Below are positions 19,163 through 27,511 of a DNA stretch of 52,761 nt, in pieces. Numbering within the stretch: position 1 is the stretch's first letter; each line of letters opens with the position of its first letter. The notes under the pieces were generated by a model. It was given only the letters and a program-made list of their open reading frames with translations, ran no database searches and had not been told where the DNA came from. Source of the stretch: Candidatus Limosilactobacillus excrementigallinarum (lineage in GTDB: Bacteria > Bacillota > Bacilli > Lactobacillales > Lactobacillaceae); assembly GCA_019117445.1 (NCBI GenBank), contig DWZS01000090.1, positions 1 to 52,761 of the forward strand. The letters run 5' to 3'. The translations under genes and the position numbers were made by a program.

Positions 19163-20017
19163 TTACTTTTTGTTATTTAATTTTGCAACATAATCGCGAT
19201 ATTGAGCTGCGTAATGATACTTTTGATTTTGGGCATCCACAAGCGGTTGGTTATGGGTATCAACCCGGCCACTTTTAAGGGTACGGTGATACAGTTCAAG
19301 ATATGGAACGCCTGATTGGTCAGCCAACCGACCTTCTGCTGCCCGATCGTAACCGACGTGCCGAAAATTCAGGCCCGCAATCCCTTGGTCATCAACTTCC
19401 ATAATCAGGTAGTGAGCCCGGGTATCCTTCTGGAGACGATCCCACCCATTAAACGGTTCACCAACGGAACCTGGATTTAAAACCTTTCGTTCATCGCTAG
19501 CATAACGAAGCAGTTCATGATGAACATGGGCATAAATAGCGACATCAGGCTTTTCCTGATCAAATAGCTGATCAAAATTAGTCGACGCATTCGTTGGGAA
19601 GAGTGCCTGGCCCATATTCAAATCTGGTAAATTATGGGAAATGCCAAATACTAGTGGCCCCACTTCAACAGTCTGGTGAAGTGACCAGCCAGCAATTTCA
19701 TCTATGATGGCTGGATCAATCCGTTCACCAACGTATTCGGCCAACCGCGCAAAATAAACATGTGACGGTCGATCAAGATCCATCTTTCCCCGTGCACCCC
19801 GCACCGTTAGATCATCCCAATTTCCCCGAACAATAACCGTTGGGGCTAATTTTTGAAAGATTTCCCAAATTTCGTCAATTCCAGGGCCGGGCATTAATAA
19901 ATCACCAATAAACCAGCTTTCGTCCACGTGCTGCTTAACCGCATCCTGATACATTGCCTGAAAGGCATGGACATTCCCGTGAACATCCGAAAAAACCGCA
20001 ATTCGTTTTGTCACCAT
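19163..20017 (-). CDS. Metallophosphoesterase family protein
   Basis: Calcineurin-like phosphoesterase of 284 residues, cytoplasmic. The metal-binding motifs appear in order: VFSDVHGNVHAF, SWFIGDLLMPGP, VIVRGNWDDL, GISHNLPD and IYAHVHHELLRY. These match the YfcE/ApaH-like phosphodiesterase group that acts on nucleotides or phosphodiesters. The ATG at 20017 is preferred over a GTG at 20023 because GGAG lies 5 nt before it. It is transcribed alone and divergently from the MFS gene. The substrate is unknown. Confidence 0.87.
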   Translation of the reverse strand: MVTKRIAVFSDVHGNVHAFQAMYQDAVKQHVDESWFIGDLLMPGPGIDEIWEIFQKLAPTVIVRGNWDDLTVRGARGKMDLDRPSHVYFARLAEYVGERIDPAIIDEIAGWSLHQTVEVGPLVFGISHNLPDLNMGQALFPTNASTNFDQLFDQEKPDVAIYAHVHHELLRYASDERKVLNPGSVGEPFNGWDRLQKDTRAHYLIMEVDDQGIAGLNFRHVGYDRAAEGRLADQSGVPYLELYHRTLKSGRVDTHNQPLVDAQNQKYHYAAQYRDYVAKLNNKK

Positions 20018-20121
20018 TACCACTCCGCTTTCTCAATCTTCTTTTAACTTTACCACATTTTTTCAGGAATTAAGTAACGGAAATCTGGTATACTAATTCC
20101 TATATAATTTTTTGAGGAGTG

Positions 20122-21357
20122 ATGAATAAATCTATGGATACCACAGATTCGCCAGAACCCCTGCCGAAGGGTTGGCATAAGACCTTTTATACACTTTGGA
20201 TCGGTTGTTTTATTACCGGAATGGGCTATTCGATGACGATGCCTTTCATCTCATTGTTCATTAATGAACTCGGTACTTTTAACCGGTTTGAACTCAACCT
20301 GTATTCTGGTCTTGCCTTTGCCATGACTTTTATCTCACAAGCAATTGTTTCACCTTACTGGGGAAACCTCGCCGACCAAAAAGGCCGTAAATTAATGTGT
20401 TTTCGGGCCTCTGGGGTCATGGCCTGTACCATTTTTATTACGGGACTATCCACTAGTGTTTGGATGATTATTGGAATGCGCTTCTTACAAGGGGCGTTCT
20501 CCGGATACATTAATAACGCGACGGCACTAATGGCTGGAGAAACTCCCCACCGCAAATCTGGCTGGGTGATGTCCGCAATGATGACGGCTGGAGTGACCGG
20601 AAACTTAATCGGGCCGTTAATCGGTGGTGCGTTATCAAGTCACTTTGGTTATCGGATTCCATTCTTTATTACTGGTGGTTTAATGTTCCTGGTCTTCATT
20701 ACCACCTGGACCAACACAAAGGAACACTTCACCCCAATTGATAAAGAAGCAATGAAGCCAATGAAGGATCTTTTACACAAGATTCCCAACGTAAAAATCA
20801 TTTTTGCCATGTTCATTACCACCATGATCGTTCAAGCATCTGTTATGAGTATTGACCCCATCGTGAGTCTTTACGTTAAAGAAATGATGCATGGTACTGG
20901 TGACATCGCCTTTGTGGCCGGGGTAGTTGCGGCAACGCCAGGACTGGGTAACTTATTATCCGCCTCCAAAGTTGGGCACATCATGGATGAAATTGGACCA
21001 GAACGGGTCTTAATGATTGGGTTAATTATCGCAACCCTGTTATTTATCCCGATGACCTTTACCACTTCCCCATGGATGTTAGCCTTCTGGCGTTTCTTGC
21101 TTGGCATGACCAATGCAGGTTTAATGCCAGCTGCCCAAACAATCCTGACCCTGGACGTTCCAGATGAAGCGTTTGGACGAATCTTCTCCTATAACCAATC
21201 ATTTCAGGCTGCGGGATCGGTTTTTGGTGCCTTATTAGGTTCCGTCATTTCTGGTGTTTCAACCTATTCAATGGTCTTTGCATTGACTGGCGCAACTCTC
21301 TTTATTAACATTTGGATTGTCGTCATTGGCCGTAGTCATCAAAAAGTTCGTAGTTAA
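20122..21357 (+). CDS. MFS transporter, DHA1-like (12-TM) multidrug type
   Basis: Integral membrane transporter of about 411 residues with 12 predicted helices. Motif A-like SPYWGNLADQKGRKLM follows helix 2, GMRFLQGAFSGYINN is motif B-like, and GVTGNLIGPLIGGALSSHFGY is the antiporter motif C. These point to drug/H+ export (TetA/Bmr-like). The start is uncertain: GAGGAG at 20114-20119 is only 2 nt before the ATG at 20122 and 14 nt before the ATG at 20134. A -10 TATACT lies at 20089-20094. It is divergent from the phosphoesterase and ends at a terminator shared with kup. Confidence 0.87.
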   Translation: MNKSMDTTDSPEPLPKGWHKTFYTLWIGCFITGMGYSMTMPFISLFINELGTFNRFELNLYSGLAFAMTFISQAIVSPYWGNLADQKGRKLMCFRASGVMACTIFITGLSTSVWMIIGMRFLQGAFSGYINNATALMAGETPHRKSGWVMSAMMTAGVTGNLIGPLIGGALSSHFGYRIPFFITGGLMFLVFITTWTNTKEHFTPIDKEAMKPMKDLLHKIPNVKIIFAMFITTMIVQASVMSIDPIVSLYVKEMMHGTGDIAFVAGVVAATPGLGNLLSASKVGHIMDEIGPERVLMIGLIIATLLFIPMTFTTSPWMLAFWRFLLGMTNAGLMPAAQTILTLDVPDEAFGRIFSYNQSFQAAGSVFGALLGSVISGVSTYSMVFALTGATLFINIWIVVIGRSHQKVRS

Positions 21358-21362
21358 ATTCA

Positions 21363-21400
21363 AAAATTCGTCAGAGTAATTTCCAGCTCTGGCGAATTTT
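21363..21400. terminator. Bidirectional terminator between the MFS gene and kup
   Basis: AAAATTCGTCAGAG (21363-21376) pairs with CTCTGGCGAATTTT (21387-21400) with one G-T pair. Confidence 0.8.
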
Positions 21401-21403
21401 CTT

Positions 21404-23407
21404 TTATTTAACATAGTTTTTAACTTGACGTTGGTCCAGTGTGGTTCCCCGTCGGTTCTTAATAAACAGTGGCACGGTTTCTTCATAAGTCTGACTAAAT
21501 TCCAAACCGTAGTATTGCACTGGGGAAAGGGTTAAGTTTTGCAGCAACAATCGCATTTGGACTAACCACCGTTTCCAGCCCGTAATTTCAGAATTTGGTG
21601 ATAACCGTTCTCGCAAGAAGATAAAACGGAAGTCACCGACGTTCCGTCCGGGTGTCGTGGTGTACTTTTGCGGTTGCAAATCAATTACATTTTCCGCCAT
21701 TAGTTCTTGAACCACCTGCCGAAGATATAGGTTAACACTATTATCAATCTTAAAACCAAGGTACAGTTGCAGGTTAACCACATTCCGCGTGCCCATCATA
21801 TCGACCTTGTAATAACTAGTATATGGTTCATCCGTTGTATTAACCGTAATGAACCAGTATACCTGCGCCCGCTTCGGTGATTTATCCAAAATGGAATATA
21901 ATGTTTCCCGCTTAAGTAAATGATTCTTATTAATCCGGGCCATCATAATTAAATTGCTGACGTACAGCGGCATCGTAACATCCGCGGAAAGAGTTTGTAA
22001 TTGTTCTTTGTAATCCTCCAAATTCAGGTACTTGCTCTCATCATTCATTTCGTCACGAACCTGACCGCCATAGTACCAACAAATCATCACGAGGAGAATC
22101 AGCGCCGTAATAATCACGGTGACGAAACCACCATGGACAAATTTCGCCAAACTCGACAATAAAAAGACCGTTTCAATCGTTGCAAACACCATTAAGAAAA
22201 GCATTGCCAAGATCTTTGACCCGTGATTAGCTAAATACTGATGCAACAACAAAGTGGTCATTAGCATCGTAATAGTAATTGCCAATCCATAAGCTGCTTC
22301 CATGTGAGCAGACGTTTGAAAATAGAATAAAATTCCAGAAGTAGTGAGGCACAGGATCCAGTTAATAGGTCCAATATAGATTTGCCCCCGCGACAACGAA
22401 GGATGCCGAACCTTTAAACGGGGCAGTAATTTTAAACCAATCGCTTCCTCCACGAGGGTAAACGATCCAGTAATTAGTGCTTGTGACGCAATAATCGCCG
22501 CCAAGGTCGCAATCAATACCCCAAAAATTGTTACTGAACCTGGAAGCATTTGGTAAAACGGGTTATAACCCGCCCCCTGCTGACCGAGTTCGTTTAAATG
22601 ATTTAACAAGTACGCCCCTTGGCCTAAGTAATTCAAAACTAAAGATCCACAGACCAGCGGCCAAGTCAGGTAAATACTATTCCGTCCGACATGTCCCATA
22701 TCTGAATAGAGGGCTTCTGCACCAGTAGTGGCTAGAAAGACCGCCCCTAAAATTAAAATTCCGGCCCGGTTAGCTGGTGAAAAAAGCAAGCGGATTCCGT
22801 AGACTGGCGAAAGGGCCTTTAAAATGACCGGTTGTTTCACCAAGTTCAAACCACCAAAGAACGCTAAAAACAGGAACCAAAGGAGCATAATTGGACCAAA
22901 CGTTTTGCCGATGGCACTGGTACCAAACCGTTGAATCATAAAAAGGACCAGTAAAATCAAAAATGTGATGACAATAACCTCATTTTGGTCACTCACCAAC
23001 ACTGAAGAACCAAGCTTGATTCCTTTTAATCCCTCAATTGCGGTCGTGACCGTTACTGCCGGAGTCAACGTTCCGTCAGCAAGCAACGCCGCGCCACCTA
23101 ATAACGCGGGGATGATTAGCCAGCGGGATTGACGACGGACTAGCGCATACAAAGCAAAAATGCCACCTTCTCCATTATTATCAGCTCGCAACGCAATTAA
23201 GACATATTTAACTGTCGTCATAAACATTAATGTCCAGAAGACTAATGAAATACCGCCGATGATGTAGTCGGTTGTTAAGGATTTTGTACCACCAGCATCG
23301 TTAATTAATGCATTCATGACATATAGTGGTGAAGTTCCAATATCACCATAAACAATTCCTAAAGCGACTAACCCACTCGCCAGCAAATGTCGATTTTTAG
23401 CTTCCAT
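21404..23407 (-). CDS. kup: Kup (KUP/HAK/KT) potassium uptake protein
   Basis: Low-affinity K+:H+ symporter of 667 residues. Twelve transmembrane helices occupy about residues 10-450, and a cytosolic C-terminal domain follows. The family N-terminal motif LGIVYGDIGTSPLYVM is intact, as are DNNGEGGIFALYALVRR and ADGTLTPAVTV. The start has AAAGGGATG upstream. A small terminator separates it from the preceding membrane-protein gene. The gap upstream (69 bp) is too short for a c-di-AMP riboswitch, which controls some K+ transporters in Firmicutes. Confidence 0.95.
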   Translation of the reverse strand: MEAKNRHLLASGLVALGIVYGDIGTSPLYVMNALINDAGGTKSLTTDYIIGGISLVFWTLMFMTTVKYVLIALRADNNGEGGIFALYALVRRQSRWLIIPALLGGAALLADGTLTPAVTVTTAIEGLKGIKLGSSVLVSDQNEVIVITFLILLVLFMIQRFGTSAIGKTFGPIMLLWFLFLAFFGGLNLVKQPVILKALSPVYGIRLLFSPANRAGILILGAVFLATTGAEALYSDMGHVGRNSIYLTWPLVCGSLVLNYLGQGAYLLNHLNELGQQGAGYNPFYQMLPGSVTIFGVLIATLAAIIASQALITGSFTLVEEAIGLKLLPRLKVRHPSLSRGQIYIGPINWILCLTTSGILFYFQTSAHMEAAYGLAITITMLMTTLLLHQYLANHGSKILAMLFLMVFATIETVFLLSSLAKFVHGGFVTVIITALILLVMICWYYGGQVRDEMNDESKYLNLEDYKEQLQTLSADVTMPLYVSNLIMMARINKNHLLKRETLYSILDKSPKRAQVYWFITVNTTDEPYTSYYKVDMMGTRNVVNLQLYLGFKIDNSVNLYLRQVVQELMAENVIDLQPQKYTTTPGRNVGDFRFIFLRERLSPNSEITGWKRWLVQMRLLLQNLTLSPVQYYGLEFSQTYEETVPLFIKNRRGTTLDQRQVKNYVK

Positions 23408-23430
23408 ATTGTCATCCCTTTTCTGAATCT

Positions 23431-23462
23431 AAAAACAGAGCAAGGATCCCCATCCTTACTCT
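23431..23462 (-). terminator. Terminator between the unknown membrane protein gene and kup
   Basis: On the minus strand AGAGTAAGGAT pairs with ATCCTTGCTCT across a GGGG loop (11 bp, one G-T), followed by GTTTTTA. Confidence 0.7.
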
Positions 23463-23476
23463 TAATTTGTAATTAA

Positions 23477-24043
23477 TTATTTAACTGTCAGTGTGGCGGT
23501 ATGCTGATCACCATCTTGATTGATTTCCACATCGTATTGCCCAGCATAAGTGAACTTAATCGTTGACTTTTTGGCGCGGTCATCAGTACTGATCTTACCA
23601 TATTGTTGGTGATGTAAATGTCCCTTGATCACAACCGTCGTTGATTTGGGAACTGTAAACGTCACCTTCGCTTCACCGCTCTTTAACTGTGGTGTCTCAG
23701 GTGACCAACTCACCTTCTTTGGCTCCGTGCTTTCTGCTGGATGATTGTGCTTGGACGCTCTAGTTTGCAATTTCGCTGAAGACTGATCATGGTGACTAAC
23801 CTTAGCAACTTGATCAGCCGCAACCGTTTGTAAATGGTCAAAGCCAGTTGGGTTCGCTGCTCCATAAGCAATCCCAGAAATACTAATAAAGAATACAATC
23901 AACAATAGCCAGCTCAAGAAAATGGTAAACTTGCCTGCATTGCTATAGTTACCGGTTTTACGGATCCGGTGAGCACGCCTAATTAATAGCAAAATAAACA
24001 ACACAAAACAGACAATTGCAATTACATCTAAATACATTAACAT
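23477..24043 (-). CDS. Membrane-anchored protein of unknown function
   Basis: I do not recognise this 188-residue protein. It has two transmembrane segments (about residues 3-22 and 38-62) separated by a basic loop (RRAHRIRKTGNYS). A His/Ser/Lys-rich linker (SHHDQSSAKLQTRASKHNH) and a C-terminal 75-residue beta-rich module follow, the latter ending TYAGQYDVEINQDGDQHTAT. The C-terminal part resembles an extracellular Ig-like or carbohydrate-recognition sandwich, an inference from strand patterning only. GGGGA lies 7 nt before the ATG. Terminators lie on both sides, so it is probably monocistronic. Confidence 0.6.
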   Translation of the reverse strand: MLMYLDVIAIVCFVLFILLLIRRAHRIRKTGNYSNAGKFTIFLSWLLLIVFFISISGIAYGAANPTGFDHLQTVAADQVAKVSHHDQSSAKLQTRASKHNHPAESTEPKKVSWSPETPQLKSGEAKVTFTVPKSTTVVIKGHLHHQQYGKISTDDRAKKSTIKFTYAGQYDVEINQDGDQHTATLTVK

Positions 24044-24113
24044 TTTAAATTCCCCAAATTCGTAAACTCAATTAATAATAGTTTAACCGTCTTTGATAAT
24101 TTTTTCCATCAAA

Positions 24114-24142
24114 AAAACTCATTCCACTTAAGAATGAGTTTT
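24114..24142 (-). terminator. Terminator of the CNNM/CorC gene
   Basis: AAAACTCATTC (24114-24124) pairs perfectly with GAATGAGTTTT (24132-24142). Confidence 0.75.
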
Positions 24143-24148
24143 AAAGGC

Positions 24149-25501
24149 TTATTTATCATCCGCTGTGGACGGATCCTTTTTAGGGGATGACGAACTTGGT
24201 TTCTGAATTTGCACGACCCGAAACTCACTGACGTACTCATTTTGTACCTCAGTCGGCGTAAATGAGAAATCACCAAGCCGGATTGGCCGATCTAACTTCA
24301 TTGGATACTCTTCTTCTAAGAAGTACCCCGTCAAAGTTGCAACGTCCTTGTCTTCAAATTGAGGAATATCAACATTAAAGTAACGTTCAAAGTCAGATAA
24401 TGGTGTCTTACCAGAAACCTTAAAGACCCGATTACCTTTCTTATCAGTTCCTTGCTTTTCGATCATATCAGCTGAAACGTGATCAATTTCTTCACGAACG
24501 TTTCCAAACATTTCTTCATAAATATCCTTGTCAGTCACAATTCCCGAAGTCCCACCATATTCATCTTGAACTACGGCAATTGGGGCTTCTTTACGCATCA
24601 TCTTCCGGAGAACATCCGTCAATGATTCCCCTTCGTAAACGACCGGAATCTTCCGAATAATTTCGCGAATGGATGATTTCGGATTGATCTGATTTTGGCG
24701 CATGATGTCATAGCTGAAGATGTAACCAATAATGTGGTCTTTATCGTTATTTTGAACCACTGGGTAACGAGTAAACCGCTTTGTAAAGTACAGGTGGGCC
24801 GCCTCAGCAATCGTGGCGTTACGATCAATTACTTCCAACTGCGTCCGGTCAATCATGATATCCGCTGCGGTTTTATCATTCATTTCAAAGGCCCGTTGCA
24901 TGAAAGTAATGTCTTCCTTTTCCATTTCACCGGCTTTTTGCGATTGTTGCGAAAGCGATAAAATTTCGTTTTGCGAATAAGTATCTTCTTCAGGATGGGT
25001 ACTAAAACCGAGGGCTTTGGTAATCGATCCGGCAACGACAGCAAATAACCAAACAAATGGATAGAAGATCCAGTGGAAGAATTGAATGGGATGCACAATC
25101 GCCAATAAAATTGGGACCGGCCGGTCAATCGCCATATTCTTTGGTACCAAGTCGGTAAAGACCGCATGGAAGAAGGTGAAGATTAAAACCCCGATCACCG
25201 GTGCTAGTGGTTTTAACACATCTGCCGGAATAAAGTTCATCTTGAGCAATAAGTCCGTAATAAACTCATCACCAATCCACCCTAAAACTAGCGATGTCAT
25301 GGTAACCCCAACCTGAGCGGTTGAAAGGTACTCTGACATGTTACCGACCATATGCTCGGCCTTTTTAACCACCTTGGTTTGCTTTAATTCCTGCAACTCA
25401 CTCGGTCGTACTTTCACGACCGAATATTCGAGTAAGGTAAACAAGGCCGCCAGCAGTAAGATAACAACGATAATTAACAAACGTATCCAATAGGATTCCA
25501 T
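24149..25501 (-). CDS. CNNM/CorC (hemolysin-family) membrane protein with CBS domains
   Basis: 450-residue protein with the standard order: DUF21/CNNM transmembrane domain (about 1-190, four helices; SEYLSTAQVGVTMTSLVLGWIG), two CBS domains (about 215-335; IMIDRTQLEVIDRN and VQDEYGGTSGIVTDKDIYEE), and a CorC_HlyC domain (about 350-430). Family members export Mg2+ or related divalent cations, and CBS domains bind adenine nucleotides. The older name hemolysin is misleading. The C-terminus is a polar tail (KPSSSSPKKDPSTADDK). AGGTG lies upstream of the ATG. Confidence 0.9.
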   Translation of the reverse strand: MESYWIRLLIIVVILLLAALFTLLEYSVVKVRPSELQELKQTKVVKKAEHMVGNMSEYLSTAQVGVTMTSLVLGWIGDEFITDLLLKMNFIPADVLKPLAPVIGVLIFTFFHAVFTDLVPKNMAIDRPVPILLAIVHPIQFFHWIFYPFVWLFAVVAGSITKALGFSTHPEEDTYSQNEILSLSQQSQKAGEMEKEDITFMQRAFEMNDKTAADIMIDRTQLEVIDRNATIAEAAHLYFTKRFTRYPVVQNNDKDHIIGYIFSYDIMRQNQINPKSSIREIIRKIPVVYEGESLTDVLRKMMRKEAPIAVVQDEYGGTSGIVTDKDIYEEMFGNVREEIDHVSADMIEKQGTDKKGNRVFKVSGKTPLSDFERYFNVDIPQFEDKDVATLTGYFLEEEYPMKLDRPIRLGDFSFTPTEVQNEYVSEFRVVQIQKPSSSSPKKDPSTADDK

Positions 25502-25556
25502 ATATTAATATTCACACCTTTACGTAAATAATCTGTTTCTAATTATACCAAACTTT

Positions 25557-26438
25557 TCAATCAACGGTTCGTTCAGCAACAAACTGAAGAAATTTCTCCA
25601 CGACCGGCGTCAACTGGATATTTTTTCGCCACGCTAATAAATGGCCAGTCGTTCGTTCTGGACTAAATGGTACAAAGGTCAAGCGGTCATCATGATACTT
25701 TTCAAAAACGCCATAAATCCCTAAATGATAGTATTTACCAGATAGTAATAAGTCGCGACTATTCTGCGGTAAATTAATCTGAATCTTCCAGTCCAACTTC
25801 TGTGGATCTAAATGGAGACCATCTAAAATATCATCACGAACAATATTCCGCCGGCCAACAATTAATGGTAACTGATACAAATCATGGGCCATGATCGTCT
25901 GCCGCTTGGCTAATGGGTCATCCTTACGCATGATCAATCCCCATTTTTCACGAACCGGCAAACTAAAATAGTTGTACTTTGCGGCTTCAACTGGCTCAAT
26001 CAACGCGATTAAATCGCAAAGGCTTTGGTCCAGTCGCTCACGTAAAGTATCACCATCCCCATCGAAAATATTAAAACGGACAGCCGGATACTGGTCTTGA
26101 AAGTCAGCGACGGCCTGCATTATAAAGTTAGCGACCGCACTTTCAACCACTCCCAGATTGATGGTTCCGGATAGTTCATTTTGGGTATTTACCAATTCAC
26201 TTTCAGTTTGATCCAACAGTGTCAAGATGGTGGCAGCCCGTTGCTGAAAAAGCGCACCAGCTTTATTTAGTCGCATTTGCCGTTTTTCACGATCAAACAA
26301 CTGCACCCCGAGTTCCTTCTCTAGTTCAATAATTTGACGCGATAAAGTCGGCTGGGTTATGTGTAAGTGTTCCGCTGCCTGGGTGATATTATTTCGTTTG
26401 GCAACTTCCAAAAAGTATTTTAAAACGCGTGTCTCCAT
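25557..26438 (-). CDS. LysR family transcriptional regulator
   Basis: Regulator of 293 residues. The N-terminal helix-turn-helix (METRVLKYFLEVAKRNNIT then QAAEHLHITQPTLSRQIIELEKELG) is followed by an effector domain (about 90-290). The ATG at 26438 is chosen because AGGAGGAG lies just upstream. It is divergent, across 133 bp, from the cupin-CMD pair, the usual position for a LysR regulator controlling its neighbour. A dyad overlapping the cupin promoter supports this. The inducer is unknown. Confidence 0.92.
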   Translation of the reverse strand: METRVLKYFLEVAKRNNITQAAEHLHITQPTLSRQIIELEKELGVQLFDREKRQMRLNKAGALFQQRAATILTLLDQTESELVNTQNELSGTINLGVVESAVANFIMQAVADFQDQYPAVRFNIFDGDGDTLRERLDQSLCDLIALIEPVEAAKYNYFSLPVREKWGLIMRKDDPLAKRQTIMAHDLYQLPLIVGRRNIVRDDILDGLHLDPQKLDWKIQINLPQNSRDLLLSGKYYHLGIYGVFEKYHDDRLTFVPFSPERTTGHLLAWRKNIQLTPVVEKFLQFVAERTVD

Positions 26439-26480
26439 CGGTATCACTCCTCCTAAAATCATTATACCGGATCATACAAA

Positions 26481-26540
26481 AAATGCATTAGTCAGTAATA
26501 TAAATAAGCATTTCACATTAATAACCGTGATTCATATAAT
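26481..26540 (+). promoter_or_regulatory. Promoter and dyad operator of the cupin-CMD operon
   Basis: TTCACA (26512-26517) and TATAAT (26535-26540) are separated by 17 nt. An inverted repeat AAATGC (26481-26486) / GCATTT (26508-26513) abuts and overlaps the -35 box, a typical site for a LysR activator. Sequence seen directly; binding is inferred. Confidence 0.6.
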
Positions 26541-26571
26541 AAAGACAATTAATGAAATGGAGGAAAATTCA

Positions 26572-26985
26572 ATGGCAAAAAATGAAAATGAAGTTAAAAA
26601 CAATCTATTTGGCTTTGGCGACAAGAATGTCGCCTTTGCGAAGTACTTTATTGGTACCAGTTACCTTAATGGTCTGGTCGGGGCTGATGATAACATTGAC
26701 GTCAATATTTCCAACGTTAACTTCGAACCAGGCTGCCGGAATGATTGGCATATCCACCACAATGGTTTTCAAATTCTCTTAGTAACGGCCGGTGAAGGCT
26801 GGTATCAAGAAGAAGGCAAGCCTGCCCAACTACTCCACCCCGGCGATGTCGTTGCTATTCATGAAGGAGTTAAGCATTGGCATGGGGCCACTAAGGATTC
26901 TTGGTTCTCCCACATTGCAATTACGAAGGGCACCAGCGAATGGCTTGAAAAAGTTGACGACGATTACTACAACACTTTAGGTTAA
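26572..26985 (+). CDS. Cupin domain protein
   Basis: Single-domain cupin of 137 residues. Metal-binding cupin motif 1 is visible as NDWHIHHNGFQILLVTAGEGW (two histidines on the metal side), and motif 2 as LHPGDVVAIHEGVKHWHGA. The ATG at 26572 follows GGAGGA. It is paired, 18 nt apart, with a carboxymuconolactone-decarboxylase-like gene. This two-gene set is frequent in Lactobacillaceae and is usually divergent from a LysR regulator. The function is unproven; a role in small quinone/lactone or redox stress chemistry is a guess. Confidence 0.85.
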   Translation: MAKNENEVKNNLFGFGDKNVAFAKYFIGTSYLNGLVGADDNIDVNISNVNFEPGCRNDWHIHHNGFQILLVTAGEGWYQEEGKPAQLLHPGDVVAIHEGVKHWHGATKDSWFSHIAITKGTSEWLEKVDDDYYNTLG

Positions 26986-27003
26986 ACGAAAGGAGTTTTT
27001 AAA

Positions 27004-27324
27004 ATGGCACAAAAGCAAACTGCTGGTCGTGATCAACTTGGGGACTTTGCACCCAAGTTTGCAGAATTAAACGACGATGTCCTCTTTGGTCAAGTGTGGT
27101 CGCGAGAAAAGGAACTTAGTCCACGTGACCGGAGTTTTCTAACGGTGACTGCCTTAATCACAAAGGGGGCCTTTGAACAACTCCCTTATCACATGGCAAC
27201 TGCCAAGAAAAACGGCATTACTAAGGAAGAAATTGCCGAAATGATCACCCAATTAGCCTTCTACGTAGGATGGCCAAATGCCTGGTCAGCATTCAATATT
27301 GCTAAAAAAGTTTGGGATGACTAA
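27004..27324 (+). CDS. Carboxymuconolactone decarboxylase (CMD) family protein
   Basis: A 106-residue all-alpha protein of the CMD/AhpD superfamily: PRDRSFLTVTALITKGAFEQL and LPYHMATAKKNGITKEEI, then EMITQLAFYVGWPNAWSAFN. The CxxC redox pair of AhpD is absent, since the protein contains no cysteine, so it is not an AhpD-type peroxidase partner. It is more like the gamma-carboxymuconolactone decarboxylase branch. AAAGGAG lies upstream of the ATG. It is cotranscribed with the cupin gene; the substrate is unknown. Confidence 0.87.
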   Translation: MAQKQTAGRDQLGDFAPKFAELNDDVLFGQVWSREKELSPRDRSFLTVTALITKGAFEQLPYHMATAKKNGITKEEIAEMITQLAFYVGWPNAWSAFNIAKKVWDD

Positions 27325-27390
27325 CTAATAGTGTTCTAAACGACCTAACCCCCGAGAAAAGTGAATTTAAACTTTAAATTATTTAATATT

Positions 27391-27424
27391 CTTCTTACGC
27401 TTTCGTGTAAGAAGATTTTTTTGT
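27391..27424 (+). terminator. Terminator after the cupin-CMD operon
   Basis: CTTCTTAC pairs with GTAAGAAG around GCTTTCGT, followed by ATTTTTTTG. The rest of the 187-bp gap holds the ribosome binding site GGGAGGAC and presumably the promoter of the adhesin gene. Confidence 0.8.
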
Positions 27425-27511
27425 GATTACGAACCTTCCATCGCCAATTGGAAAGGCTTACAATGAGGATGGAATCTTTATAAAGTTATTCATAACGGGA
27501 GGACAATACTA

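Noticed and set aside
23408-23476. c-di-AMP riboswitch upstream of kup
   Set aside because: Only 69 bp are available and they hold the terminator of the preceding gene; the riboswitch needs well over 100 nt.
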